Assembly (NCBI GenBank): GCA_030280995.1
Contig: JASXTE010000005.1
Location: 26,026,001-26,090,000 of the forward strand
Source of the DNA: Hemileia vastatrix
Lineage: Eukaryota > Basidiomycota > Pucciniomycetes > Pucciniales > Zaghouaniaceae
DNA length: 64,000 nt
Reading direction: 5' to 3'
Notes under the pieces: generated by a model
Told to the model about the DNA's origin: nothing
Databases searched by the model: none
Seen by the model: the letters and a program-made list of their open reading frames with translations, nothing else
In this document: piece after piece, positions 44,110 through 55,266 of the stretch
How the letters are laid out: each line of letters starts with the position of its first letter
How positions within the stretch are numbered: the first letter of the stretch is position 1
Program-made: the position numbers and the translations under genes

Positions 44110-47100
44110 TCCTACCTTCTGTGCTCCTTCTTAAACTCCTTCAACTTTTCTTTAGAATTCACCAGATTATCTATTGGTTCTCAGGACCTATCCCCAACTC
44201 CATAACCCTTTCAATTCACTAAGTACTGAACCTTTCTCCTACACACCCTCTTAGAACCAACCTTCTTTACCTCAAACTCCTTTTTATTTTCCACCTCAAT
44301 TGGCACCGGGGGGACTTCTGGACAACCTGGATTTTAATCTTCTTTATGATTTGTGAGTAATGAGATGTTGAAAATTGGATTTACTTGCCTCATTGAGATT
44401 GGTAGCTCCAGCTCATAAGCTGAGTCTGATATCTTGCATTTGAACTATAATGGCCTCACTCTCTTGTGATCTAACTTAACACTGGGGAAAATGTAGAAAT
44501 AAAATGTGAGGTTAACCAAACCTTATCATCTACATTGAATATCTGGTGCTGGGTTTGTCCTTGGTCATGATGGCGCTTCATTTACTATTAAGATAATTTG
44601 AGTGCTGCTTCTAGCTTTTCACATATTTCTTGTGACTTCTAAATTTTCTCTTGTGCTTCTGGAACATGCAGTGTCAATGGGGTGCCATTTGAGAATGTTG
44701 GGTGATATCTGTAATTGGTGTAAAAGGGAAACATTCCTGTTGACACATGCAGCCAGTTGTTGTATGAGAATTCAGCTAGTGGTAGCAGTTTCACCCAATC
44801 ATCTTGCTGATAGTTGATAAAGTGTTGCAGTTTTGTTCAATTGTCTTGTTCACTATCTCAGATTGCCCATCAGTTTGTGGATATTATGCTGCTGAAAGTA
44901 CAGGCTTAATTTTCAGTTTCTCATACATTGCTTTCAACAGCTTAGAGTTGAAGATACTTCCCCTATCTGATAAAATGCTATAAGGCAAACCATGTAACTT
45001 CCAAAATTGTGCCACCATTAGGTCTGAAATCCCTTCTGATGTGACCTTGGTGGTGGCTGGAATGAAGTGCGCCATCTTATTGCAACAGTCAACTACTGTG
45101 AGAATAGCATTTTCTTCTTGATATTTTGGTTATTCCACTATAAGATTTAAGGAGAGCTCTTTCTATGACTGTTTGGAAATTTTTAGTGGGGTTAATGGTG
45201 TTGATGTTGGACTGGACTTGTTTCTCTGGAAAGAGTCACATGCAACTACATAGCCCTGTATGTATGCCTATGGAGTTCCATTAAAAGCTGCTATCTACCA
45301 GCTCCAAATTTTTTTGTGGTCTTGGGTGTTCCTCCGTTGTGGAATCATGCCTTTATTTGACCACCTGTCTTTTGAGCCCTTCATCATTTGGCACCACTAT
45401 CCTCCCATTCCAATACAGTGATTACTCTTCTAGGTGGTACTCCTCCAATCCTGTCCTTACCAATAATTCCTTAAATAACAGCGCCTTCACCAAATACTGC
45501 ACTCCATCATCCTTTTACTGCCCTCTTCTTACCCATTAAAACAAATTCTCATCTTTGAATTCCACCTTGTCTAGGATTACCCCCTCTTCAGTAATGTCGC
45601 ACTAACAGTATGCAGCTGGTCCAGTCCTGGGGGCAAGTCAGGTCGTTGTGACAGTGCATCAGGTTTCCTACTTTTCTTCCCTGGGCCGATTTGAACCATA
45701 ATACTAATGCAACCTAGAAGTTCTTCCCGGAATTCTTGCTTGCACATCAGCTTTTTTGTAATTGAGAAGTCTTTCAAGTGTTTATGATCTGTTTAAATAA
45801 TGACTTGTAATTGGTGAGGTCCTCCTTCTAAATTGTGTTTCCAGGTGTACATGGCTTCTACTAGTGCCAATAACTTCTTATCATATATTTCATAGTTTAG
45901 ATTGGCCCCTAGAAGTGTTTTTGACAAATATTCTATGGGGTGCAGGACATTTTTAGCACTGTATTGGGATAATACTGCACCTAATGCAAAATCTGAGCAG
46001 TTGCACTCCAGAAAAAATGGCTTCAACAAGTCATGGATTTCAAAAATGGGGGCTGTCACAAATTGTCTTTTCAGGTAGTTTAGTGCATCTTGTTGGCTAC
46101 CTTTCCAGATAAACTTGGCTTCTTTCATTTTGAGGTTGTGAAATTGTTGGAAAATGTGGGAGTAATTTTAAATAAAACGGCGGTAATAATTTGCAAATCC
46201 TAGGAATGACTGGAGCTCTTTACTGATGCTGGTGTTGGCCATTCTGTTACTGCATTTATTTTTTTCTTTGTCCATTTGCACTCTATTCTTTAAAATGTTT
46301 ATACCCAGGTAGGGGATTTCACTCACTGAGAAGACACATTTCTCTGGTTTTAACTATACTTGGGCCTCCCTCAAGTGCTGAAAACAGTCCTTCACGCATA
46401 TCTGGTGTTCTTCCATTGATCTGGAGTAAATCAAGATTCCATCTAAGTACACTTCCACATCTATACCTATTCTATCTCTGAAGATTCTGTTTTTGAAGCT
46501 CTGGAAAGTCACTGGTGCGTTACATGGACAAAATGACATTACCAACCATTTGAAATGACCAAATTTAGTGCAGAATGCCAGTTTGTGTTCATTGCCTTGT
46601 CTCACACGTATTTGGTGGTAACCTGCTCTAAGATCCAGGTATGTGAAGATATCTGCACCTTGGAGGCTATCAATTAGCTCAATAGTAAAAGGAAAGGGAT
46701 ATCTGTTCTTTTCCTTCAGCGCGTTTAACCTTCTGAAATCCATACAAGGTCCTAATGACCCGTCCTTTTTTCCTGCAAAGATCACAGGGGTGGCCCAGGG
46801 AGATTTTGATTCTCTAATAAAACAGCTCTTTAGATTCTCATCAATAATCTCCTTTAGATCTGTAGACTACAAGATTGATAGTGGGATTATGTGACTAAAT
46901 TGAGGGGTTTTGCTTGTCATCAGATCAATGGCAAAGTCATATGGTCGATGAGGTGGCAGGGTCTTGACTTTTCCATCTTCAAACAGTGGTAAATACTCCC
47001 ATTAAGCTTTGGGGACCATCTCCTTGAGACTTTTTGTGAGCTTTGAGGATTGGACCTTGGATGCAATCTTGGAAGATATATTCCATGCTGTTGTGTTGCA

Positions 47101-48953
47101 TTCCAATTTTTCTTCTTCCTCCAGCGCCCCTTCAAAGTCCTGAAACTTAGCATCAAGAGAAAGTTTCAGTTCTTGCAGAAAGTATACTGATGATACTAAA
47201 ACACCAGGAGACTTTCCTGGAGGGGCCCCTGACCCTTGAAGGGGCCAGGGGACAAATTCTTTCTCTGTCTCATCTACCTTTAAATCTCCTGCTTTATCCC
47301 ATCTTTTTTGCACCTTCTTCTCTTCTTGGTGTAATTCACCTCTCCTCTGGCTCTCTTTAGCACTCCCCATTTGTGGCCTATCCCCAGCCTACTTCTTAGA
47401 ATCAAGAGGAAGCATCAGTTCTGGAAGCAAGTCTACTGATGATAACAAAACATCAGAAGACTTGCCAGGATGGCCTCCTGAACCCTGAAGGGGCCAGGGG
47501 GCCAATACTTTAGCACCAGAGTCCTCTTTCCTTCCAGTCAATGTGTGGGTTATATTGGTCCAGCAATGTCATACCCAGTACCATTTTATACTTGTAATTC
47601 AGGTTTTTTCATATGCCCTGCACTGTGACTCTTTTCCATCACACCAAAACCTGCAAAAAACCTTTTCTCTTACTTCTCCTCCCCCACCTGGGGATCTGTC
47701 AAACATAATTATATGCCTAAGGTAGTCCAGTTTTTAACTTTGCATTTTATTTCTCTGTAAAAACTTGTTAGAAATAAAACAGTCTGTAGCCCCACAGTCC
47801 AGTAGGGCTTGTGCATTTGTTGTGGCATCAAGTATCATTAAAGAAAGTTTAGTATAATATGATTAGAACTTACTTCAAGTAGCTTACATGCTGATAATTC
47901 TTCTACCTAATCCCCTATATTCTTTCCCTCTAATCTGATCAAGGAGTGAGAAATCTTCACTCCTGAGGGCTGTCTCTTACCTGTGCACTACCTGCGCTAT
48001 CCGCCACCTCACTAACCCTGATTTTCCCCTTACACTCTCTTGAAAGATGACCACAATTTCCACATCAGAGGCACAGCCCTCTACTCATACACCTCTGGTA
48101 TTCCTTGTCAGATAGCTTTCTCTTCCCATTATTGCCGTGTAAATTGACTGCATCATTGTCCATGGAATTTGGTTCCCCAGAACTCGCCCCACTTGATGAG
48201 GCATAGCTGCATCACAGATGAGTACCACTCTAACCATCTGTTTGTTGATGCATAAACTCATTTTCAACTTGGATGGCCAGTTCCATGAGTGCTTGGATAG
48301 AGAGTGGGTCAGGGTAACTGATTAGAGCATTTCTTATTTTTGATGAGAGCCTATTCCTAAAGTGAAACATGAGCACCCCTTCTCCTCATGTTGTGTGGTA
48401 GCTGGCATGGCCCCAGAATTCAGACCTATACTCAGAGACCAAGTTTCTTTGTTTCAACTAATTGAGAGCATGCTCTGAGGTTTTGGCCACATATGGGCTG
48501 CCAAAGGCTAATTCAAAAGCTGCCATGAACTAATGGAAGGCTGTTTCTTCTTAAGAGTTTTTGAGGAGATCCTTGGTGTACGTCCTTGCCCAGTGTGCCA
48601 CCTCATCTGTGAGTTATGATATTGCAACCCAATTTTTTCTCGCTTGTCTGGGAACTGATGTCCATTGAGCAGAACATAGAGGTTTACCTGAGACACATAC
48701 CGATCCTCCCAGGGACCTCTTTTTTCCATCAAATATTTCTGGGACCACAATCTTTGGACCTTTGACAAGTGGTGCTGATGTGGGGGGTGGGGCCTGTGCT
48801 TTGGCTTCAGCTTCAGCAGCATCCAATTCTGTTTCAATGGGGGTGCGGTATGAGGGTTCTGCCTCTGCTAGGAACCCCGTGAGCCTAGCATTCTGTTCCT
48901 GCAGGTGTGCCATCTGCTCTTGCATTTCAGAAAGAAGTGCTGCATTGGGTTAG
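44110..48953 (-). pseudogene. Gag-Pol of element D (degenerate)
   Basis: Minus-strand order: Gag from about 48925 (MQEQMAHLQEQNARL, then PKIVVPEIFDGKK); zinc knuckle near 48045-48090 with GNCGHLSREC and a stop between its first two Cys; protease-like LLDCGATDCF near 47790-47820 (Cys for the usual Ser/Thr of the D-S/T-G triad); RT 46354-46785 with YLDGILIYS in place of YxDD; RNase H 45793-46128 (LECNCSDFALGAVLSQ); integrase core 44820-45075 with SDRGSIF and SEIVNKTIEQ; a C-terminal chromodomain near 44118-44325 (VQYLVN-stop-KGYG, with further stops). Cannot be active. Confidence 0.88.
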
Positions 48954-49004
48954 CCTGCGAGGTTCTTTATTCTTTAGTAGTGTGCCAAGGGAGATTGGAA
49001 AAAA

Positions 49005-49396
49005 TGTTATTACCTGAGAAGGCAGATTACTACTAGCACTGGTTCGAGCTTTTAAAAGGGAATGACTATGCTAATATAGCAGTCATACTAACCAGACTGA
49101 CTATGATGGGGTTTCCAAAAGTGAGGGAAGACATGAATGACTATTCTAATACAGCAGTGAGACTAAGTAGACTAACTATTTTGGGGTTTCTAACAGTTAG
49201 GGAAGAAGGGACTGACTATGCTAATACAGCAGTGAGACTAGAGAGTAATTGAATTACTATATAGGTTTCCTAATGGGGAGCACTCCACAGAGCTTTCCCC
49301 ATATAGCCCCATAATGCAGTATTTCTTATTTTGTCTTCCACAATGCATAGTACCCATAGCGCTCCTCCTCCTCACCTCTCAACCAAAATACTAACA
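49005..49396 (-). repeat. 5' LTR of D (392 bp)
   Basis: TGTTAG to TAACA on the minus strand. It carries three ~75-bp internal units and is therefore longer than the 3' copy. No clear primer site follows on the minus strand. Confidence 0.88.
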
Positions 49397-50395
49397 CCTA
49401 TCATCCTTCCGTAAAGAGAGCTGGTACTTACTCTCTTCAAATTAATGTACTCTGTCATCGCTCCTTAAAGAGAGCTTCTATTTTTTCTTTTCAAACTCTA
49501 GGATTTTTTTAGTAACTTCCACGTGTTCTAGAGTGATAAGAAATATTAACAAAAAGGAGAATAAACGAATAGTAAAGTATTAAGAGGGATGGTATCACTT
49601 ACCAGCATCACATTTCTCCAAAAATTCTTCAATAGAAGAAAAAAGGTTTTGAGATGAAGTATCAGTTTTTCTTAATCTTTGAGAGTGGAAAGTTGGACTA
49701 CTTGAAGCCCTTTCCTTTTTTTTCAAGGTCACATTTTCCTCCTCATCATTGTTGCTGGCTTCTGACTCAGCTGATTGTGGCTCCTTCGTTTGTTCTTCAG
49801 CCTTTTTAGAAATAAGAAAAGTTAAATAAAAAAAGAATTGGTAAGATAAAAGAAAAAAAACATACTTAAGTTAAATCGGGTTGGTTTATATTTCCGTAAG
49901 GATCTATTTAAAATATATTGTGATTTGAGGAAGTTAAATGAGGGGAGGCTTGATTAGAAGAAGAAGGAAAAAGATTTCTTTTGACATCATGTTTTGAAAT
50001 AGAATCTTCACAATCCAAAATGTTTTCAGTATTAAAATCAGCTTTCTCTCCAAAAAATAGAATCCATCTCTTTAAAGTAAGGACATAATGATTCAAGTTT
50101 ATCATCTATGGATCTTATGTCCTTACTGGTATCAATGTTGGTAATACCAAAACCAGTGGAAGATGAAAGACTCTTTGCCTCAGTAATGTTTGTAATGTTT
50201 AGACATCTGTTTAGTCAAAATATCTATTCTTCCCTTGGTATTATTCCATAATTCATTGGCCATTAGTAGATAAACATTAACTTTTGATGTGGGGGGTTGT
50301 CCTACTTTAGTTTCATTTTCAGTACCAAAACAAGAATCATAGTTAGAGTAGTTTTGAGCCAGTTGAGAGGAATGAGATGATCATCTTTTTTTAAT
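49397..50395 (-). pseudogene. 5' part of a split, spliced host-type gene, function unknown
   Basis: Minus-strand frames linked by two introns. 49802-49865 (64 bp) has donor GTATGT and acceptor TAAAAAG. 49529-49602 (74 bp) has donor GTAAGT and acceptor CACTCTAG. Phases agree at both junctions. Readable segments include LLMANELWNNTKGRIDILT, IDDKLESLCPYFKEMDSIF, a Ser-rich stretch, and AEEQTKEPQSAESEASNN to IEEFLEKCDA. Frameshifts (near 50060 and 50195) and TAA codons show decay. The KLES-CP-(x)n-F-x-EK pattern recalls, from memory, an uncharacterised protein family common in rusts. The last exon is interrupted by element D and resumes at 43773. The start is not identified. Confidence 0.5.
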
Positions 50396-50927
50396 TGAAA
50401 GGTCTTTGATTTATCAGTTGAGCAGGGTAAAGAGGGAGTAGTGCAATTTTAAGAAAAACTGGGGGAAGGCTGCCTTTGAGAAGATCTATGATGACAGGGA
50501 ATTTCAAGATAATTGAATATGAAAAGTAGAATAAACAAGAATATGAGATAGCAAGGTGTTCTGAATGGAGAGAATAGACAGTATGAGATGAGAATGGGAG
50601 CATGCAGAAAGGTAGAAGGCATATCCAGAGAGTAGTCAAAGATATGTTTATTTATGAAAGTAGGCAAAGATGTGGTTATGACTGAGAGTTGTCTAATATG
50701 TGGTTATGAAAAATTGAGGAGAAAAATGTTGGATAAGAGGTCAACTTTGACATGTAAAATGTCTAATAACCCAATTATTAGAAAAAAAAATTGGGGAAGA
50801 TAATTAGGGTATAAGGATATTTATCCGCAATTAATTTAATGGAAGATCGGTAAACTTTGATACCCCCTATTAATTTCTCAAACTTTACTTTTTATATACA
50901 TGCGTTTTTTACTGTGGCATAGTTGAG
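50396..50927. other. Spacer, no supported feature
   Basis: Upstream of the decayed gene and left of the Tc1-like element. Short minus-strand frames are present, but without motifs or splice context I can support. Confidence 0.4.
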
Positions 50928-52512
50928 TACAGCACCTGGACAAAAATTACCACCTGTTTCATTTTCCTCATATCTTAGCAAATATGCCTTCTACATACAC
51001 ATACCAAATACTTTTTTGACTCATTCAACCATGTAGAAAACAATTCAATTTTTTCTAAGATAAATACAATGCTTTTTTTTATAATTTTAAATTTTCAAAA
51101 ACCTAAAACTTTGAAATTTCCAATAAAAAGCTGTTGAACCTGCTCTTTTAGTATATGAAATACATAAGAAATATAATACACTTTAGAAAAAAAGTTTGGT
51201 GAAAAAGGAAAGAAAAAAAATTATTGAAAAAAATTACCCAGTGTCACCAATGGGTGGATCCACCCTTTGCATCAACAACAGCCTGCATCCTAGCAGGAAT
51301 TGAAGCAATGATGTTTTCCATTATATCCTTTGGAAGGTCATTCCAAGTGTGTTGAATTTCCCCCTGCATTTGTGGTACAGGCTTGGGTTGATAGAGGTGG
51401 GATATTGTCTCCTTGAGATCCTTCCAGATATTTTCAATAGGATTGAGATCAGGTGACTGGGCTGGCCAGTCTAGGAGTTTTTGAAGGTTGAAAACTTCTC
51501 AAAATTATTTAGCAAGTTGAGAAGGGTGAATCAGAGAATTTTCATTCATCAAGAGAAGTTGGTTCTGTGCATCATACTTTGTAAGCCAGGGGAGGAGTTG
51601 AGTGAGGTAGACATTTTCAATAAAGTGTTTAGTTGATATTTTCTTGGGATGAAGAAATATCAAGGGGCCTTTGACATTGCTGTGGAAACATCCCCACACT
51701 ATTAACAAAGATTAATCACTCTTGAATGTAGGAAAAAGGAAATTTTTCTTGAATCATTCTCTTTTTTGATTCCATACTCACATTTGCCATGAAGTTTTAC
51801 TGGTCTCAAAGCTTGAATCATTGGAGCAAAGTACCTTCTTCCATTCACTTAAAGTCCAGTGTAAGTAGTCCTCAGAAAACTCCAGGTGTCGGCTTTCATT
51901 AGTTGTATTGATGAAAGGTTTTTTGGCAGCTGATTGAATATGAAACCCAAGATCATGTGCACACCTGCAAAGGGTTTGAGTCAAAATATCAGCAGTGAGA
52001 GTGTTTATAGTTTCAGATAGAGTTTCCCTTTGGTTCTTATCTAAGTTAAAAGAAATTTCCCACATGTCATGATCAGAAGTTTTTTGTGGGTGGTCAACTC
52101 TTTTGGGGGACTCTACTGTGCCTTCTTTATCATGATTTTTGATAAGATCACGCACAGTAGTACAAGGAACACCAAAGCAATGTGATATTTGATATGGATT
52201 GTCTCCATACATTTACATGCCAACCATTTTGGCTTTCACTTCAGTTATCAGGTATTTCTTAGGAGCTGGAGACCCAGCCCTAATTTGATTTTTCCAATAA
52301 AAATCAAGTTATAGCTTTTAAAAAGAAAGTAGAAAATAAATAAAATACAAAACAAATAAAAAAAACATATTTTCAAAGCTTGAAAAGTGAAGACTTACCT
52401 GTACTGAACTTGAGATTTGAGCAACAATGGTGGTGGTGTTAGGATGTAAAAAAAAAGGCTTATAACCTGGATTAAACATGCAACAGGCAGTAATTTTTTT
52501 CTGGGTGCTGTA
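50928..52512 (-). mobile_element. Tc1/mariner-like transposon (1,585 bp including TA at both ends)
   Basis: Terminal inverted repeats of about 36 bp beginning TACAGCACC (left 50928; right read inward from 52512), with about seven mismatches. The TA at each end fits the TA target duplication of the Tc1/mariner superfamily. It contains a minus-strand transposase remnant. Confidence 0.88.
51235..52290 (-). pseudogene. Tc1-like transposase (degenerate)
   Basis: N-terminal helix-turn-helix (about 52100-52280; YQISHCFGVPCTTVRDLI), with a TAA stop just before MYGDNPYQ. The catalytic domain has LCSNDSSFE (normally W-S-D-E, first Asp), LLLMNENSLIH (normally ...D-N-...-H, so the second Asp is lost) and PDLNPIENIWKDLK with the third acidic residue. 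The C-terminus ends near 51235 (AVVDAKGGSTHW). Frames are broken near 51770 and 51500. A GTAAGT near 52390 could be a donor of an intron in the leader, but I could not settle the phase. Confidence 0.85.
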
Positions 52513-53825
52513 CATAACAATTATTATTTCCCACCCACTGTACAGAGTGATTTAAAGCTAAACATTGATTACATACATAAGAGCCAACTACCATCACAGG
52601 GTAAAATATAAAAAGACTTGTAGGCAAGTTGTTTTTTTTCCCTCAGACTACCCCCAGAGTAACTTCAGTAGTAACTCCAGTAGTCCCACAAGGAGTGTGA
52701 AAATTACTAAAATCATTCTTAAAATTTATTTGGAGACAAAGTAAAAAGGACCTTACCAGTATTTGACCTTATTTTGGTGTTCCAAAAAAGTTTAGAACCA
52801 TTTTCTTGAAGCCAATAACTTCCAATCACTTCTGCCACCCTAGCTGATCACTCATGTTCTCCTGCTTCATAAATCTTCCAACTCTTTACTCCCATGATCT
52901 TGAGATGAGACTTTCTCCTAATAATCTAAATATGCTCATATATTTAACTCTGCACTCATGCACTGTGACTCCCCTTTCCAAACACAGGCTCCAAATAAAA
53001 ATAACCAGTTATAGCTTATCTAGATATTTTTATTTTTTTTTAATCTTTTAATTTCTTGAATTTCAAAGCAGCTAATTGGAATTTTATAATAACCTAGATA
53101 TTTTTGATTTTTTGATTTTTTGATTCTTTAATTCTTTTTTTTTAAAAAATGGTAGTTTTAACTACTGTAGATATTTTTACTATCATTTTGTTTTATGAAT
53201 GTTACAGAATCATTAACATGCTGTTTAAAATTCTCTATATTTTTTTTTCTTTTTCTTCTTTACTTTTCCACTTTATCTTTTTTTTCCTTTGATCAATTTT
53301 GATCAGTTGTATCAACATAATCAATTGGGAGTTTAAAATTTCTAAGATTATTTTTTTCAATTTTTTTCCTTTTCTTATTAGTTTGGTTTTAAGATAATTG
53401 ATGGAAACCTCAAACCATCTTTTACATTTACTTCCTTTTTTTATTAGATGATGATTTAAAATATGGGAAGAAAGAGAGAATGAAAAACTGAAGTGCATGA
53501 AGTAAGACAAGGAAAGAAAGAGGAGGGGAAAGTAAGAGGAGGGGGGGAGTAGGATATATATATATATATATGTATATAGCTCTGGTGGCTCATAGCTAAA
53601 ACAATCTTTGGAAAAAAAGAAAATCTTTGTCACCAAAAACCAGAATTTTTGCTTTATATAAATAAAATAAATTATAAATTAAAAAATTAAAATTAAATAA
53701 ATTTATAATAAATTTAAATTTAAAATATATAGATACACTTTTAACATTTTTTTTACTCTTTTTTTTCTCTTTCCCTTTTGTCTTACCTTCATTTTTTTCC
53801 CTTCTCTTAATTTTTTTTCTCTTGT
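52513..53825. other. Low-complexity AT-rich DNA with (TA)n
   Basis: T-rich and A-rich homopolymer runs, a short (TA)n near 53554-53576, and a purine-rich GGAAAG/GAGG tract near 53465-53550. Long frames here are Lys/Glu or Phe/Ser low-complexity artefacts. No gene seen. Confidence 0.7.
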
Positions 53826-55159
53826 TGTGGTCTTCCAACATTGGAAGAGGTATTTGTTGGTCTGTTTGGCACTGTTTTGCTATGTCTTAAATGGCATTGG
53901 TTGAATTAATGGGTGTTTTTCTGGTTTTATTCAGTGAATATTGGGACTATGGGTATGTAAATACTACCATTGGATAGTCCCAGTTATTTCTATATTTTAT
54001 GTCTTGATGACATTTTTCATATTCTAAGTTTTAAGGGGTCATTTGCTCATTTTACATTTCTAAAAGATAGCTGTTTAATTTTGTTTTTCATGTTTTACGG
54101 GCTAACCTTAAGTATTAGGGTTAAGTGCTTAGTACCATTAAGTAAAGCTAATTTGGCTCTATATATTATTTATTAATGTTGTTATAGCTTAATTTTGTGT
54201 TTTAAGGGTTTTACACCACACAATATGGGGGGCAGACTTGCTAGCAAGTCCGCAACCTTGGTTCTAAACACACATTGAGCTATTGATAAAGAAACCATAC
54301 AATCAGGGATGAACACCACTCAGAAAAAAAGTTTTAGGTGGGTGTTCAAGTAGAGTTCAGTATGGGTTCAGTATGAGTTCAGTCTGAGTTTGATCTGAGT
54401 TCCATCTGAGTTCAGGTTGAGGACTTGCTAGCAAGTCCACCCCCTATATTGTGTAGTGTTAGTAGTTGTGGTGAATTTTTCTAAGTATTTTGGGCTTTAT
54501 TGGAGGTTTTTGGTGTTTTTCTGGCTTCAGGGAGGTCTGGCTTCTCGACGTCAGGTGGCCCACCCGCCTTGGTTATAGAAGTCTGGGGAGTGCTTCTAGA
54601 GGGTTTTTATCCAATTTGGCTGCCAAAAGTGCCAAATTCATTGCTGTGCATGGATTTTTTAGTTGGTGGTCTGTGTGTACATTCTGAATAAGACATTTTG
54701 GGGCAAATTTAATTATCTTACAATCATCTGGAGGTGATATCATTGTTTTCTAACTCAGTTTTCACTGTTTTTTTGCCACAATTTTCTGTGTTTGTTGCAA
54801 GGTTAGTTCTTCTTTAACTCAGCTTTGGCAACTGGTTTCCCTGGTGTAGCTTTTCAACCTACACCAAGTATTACTGCTATTTTTTGTGAAACAAGTCCAC
54901 AGTGTTTTGGTTTTCTGGTGTGGATCTTTATGTATTTCAGGTTTCTTGCTCTTTGGCTCTCAGTGGTCTGCTATTGGCTACTTTCTTGACTTGTTAAGCA
55001 GTCAAGAAGTGTGTTGGAAGGGGTATAGTAACAGTATCTAATTTTCTGTAGCAAATAAATCTCACCTGGTATTTCTCAAATGTACAGGTGGTTTTCTCTC
55101 CAGTTTTACTCCAACTCCCTTGGTCAAGGCCTATAGCTAGTACTATAGGATTGTCTACA
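53826..55159 (+). repeat. 5' LTR of C (1334 bp, contains a MITE)
   Basis: TGTGGTCTTCC to TGTCTACA. Longer than its relatives only because of the 245-bp insertion at 54214-54458; without it and the 3-bp duplication it is 1086 bp. Confidence 0.92.
54214..54458. mobile_element. CACTA-like MITE (245 bp) in the LTR of C
   Basis: Inverted termini of about 38 bp: CAC(C/T)ACACAATAT(G/A)GGGGG, then a spacer and the palindrome GACTTGCTAGCAAGTC at each end. TTA is duplicated at 54211-54213 and 54459-54461, and other LTR copies have a single TTTTAGTAGT here. A CACTA start and a 3-bp duplication fit the CACTA (EnSpm/CMC) superfamily. The centre holds about five ~12-bp repeats (GAGTTCAGTCT-like, 54354-54420) and no ORF. 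Confidence 0.82.
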
Positions 55160-55163
55160 TTTC

Positions 55164-55180
55164 TGGTTCCCAACATGGGG
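55164..55180 (+). promoter_or_regulatory. Primer binding site of C
   Basis: TGGTTCCCAACATGGGG, four bases after the LTR. It differs from the B site by two transversion/transition changes, consistent with decay. Confidence 0.7.
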
Positions 55181-55266
55181 TGAGGATTTGATAGCTTTTT
55201 GGATTTTCTGTTACTTTTGCACTCTCTTATTTGGTTAGAGATTGGTTTTCTAGAATCTATTGGACC

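Larger units (their letters stand above)
43774..49396 (-). mobile_element. Gypsy element D (chromodomain type), 5,623 bp
   Basis: Minus-strand LTR retrotransposon with terminal repeats 43774-44090 and 49005-49396 (TGTTA...TAACA ends in the better preserved copy) and a perfect 5-bp target duplication CCTAT (43769-43773, 49397-49401). Inserted in an exon of the gene at 43550-50395. Gag, protease, RT, RNase H, integrase and chromodomain are all recognisable but broken. Confidence 0.93.

Noticed and set aside
50391..50667. Hydrophobic minus-strand frames upstream of the split gene
   Set aside because: Two overlapping frames with similar length, no motif, no splice context; probably chance.
53235..53841. 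Minus-strand frames of 81-133 codons
   Set aside because: Lys/Glu and Phe/Ser low complexity from homopolymer-rich DNA; no homologous support inside the window.
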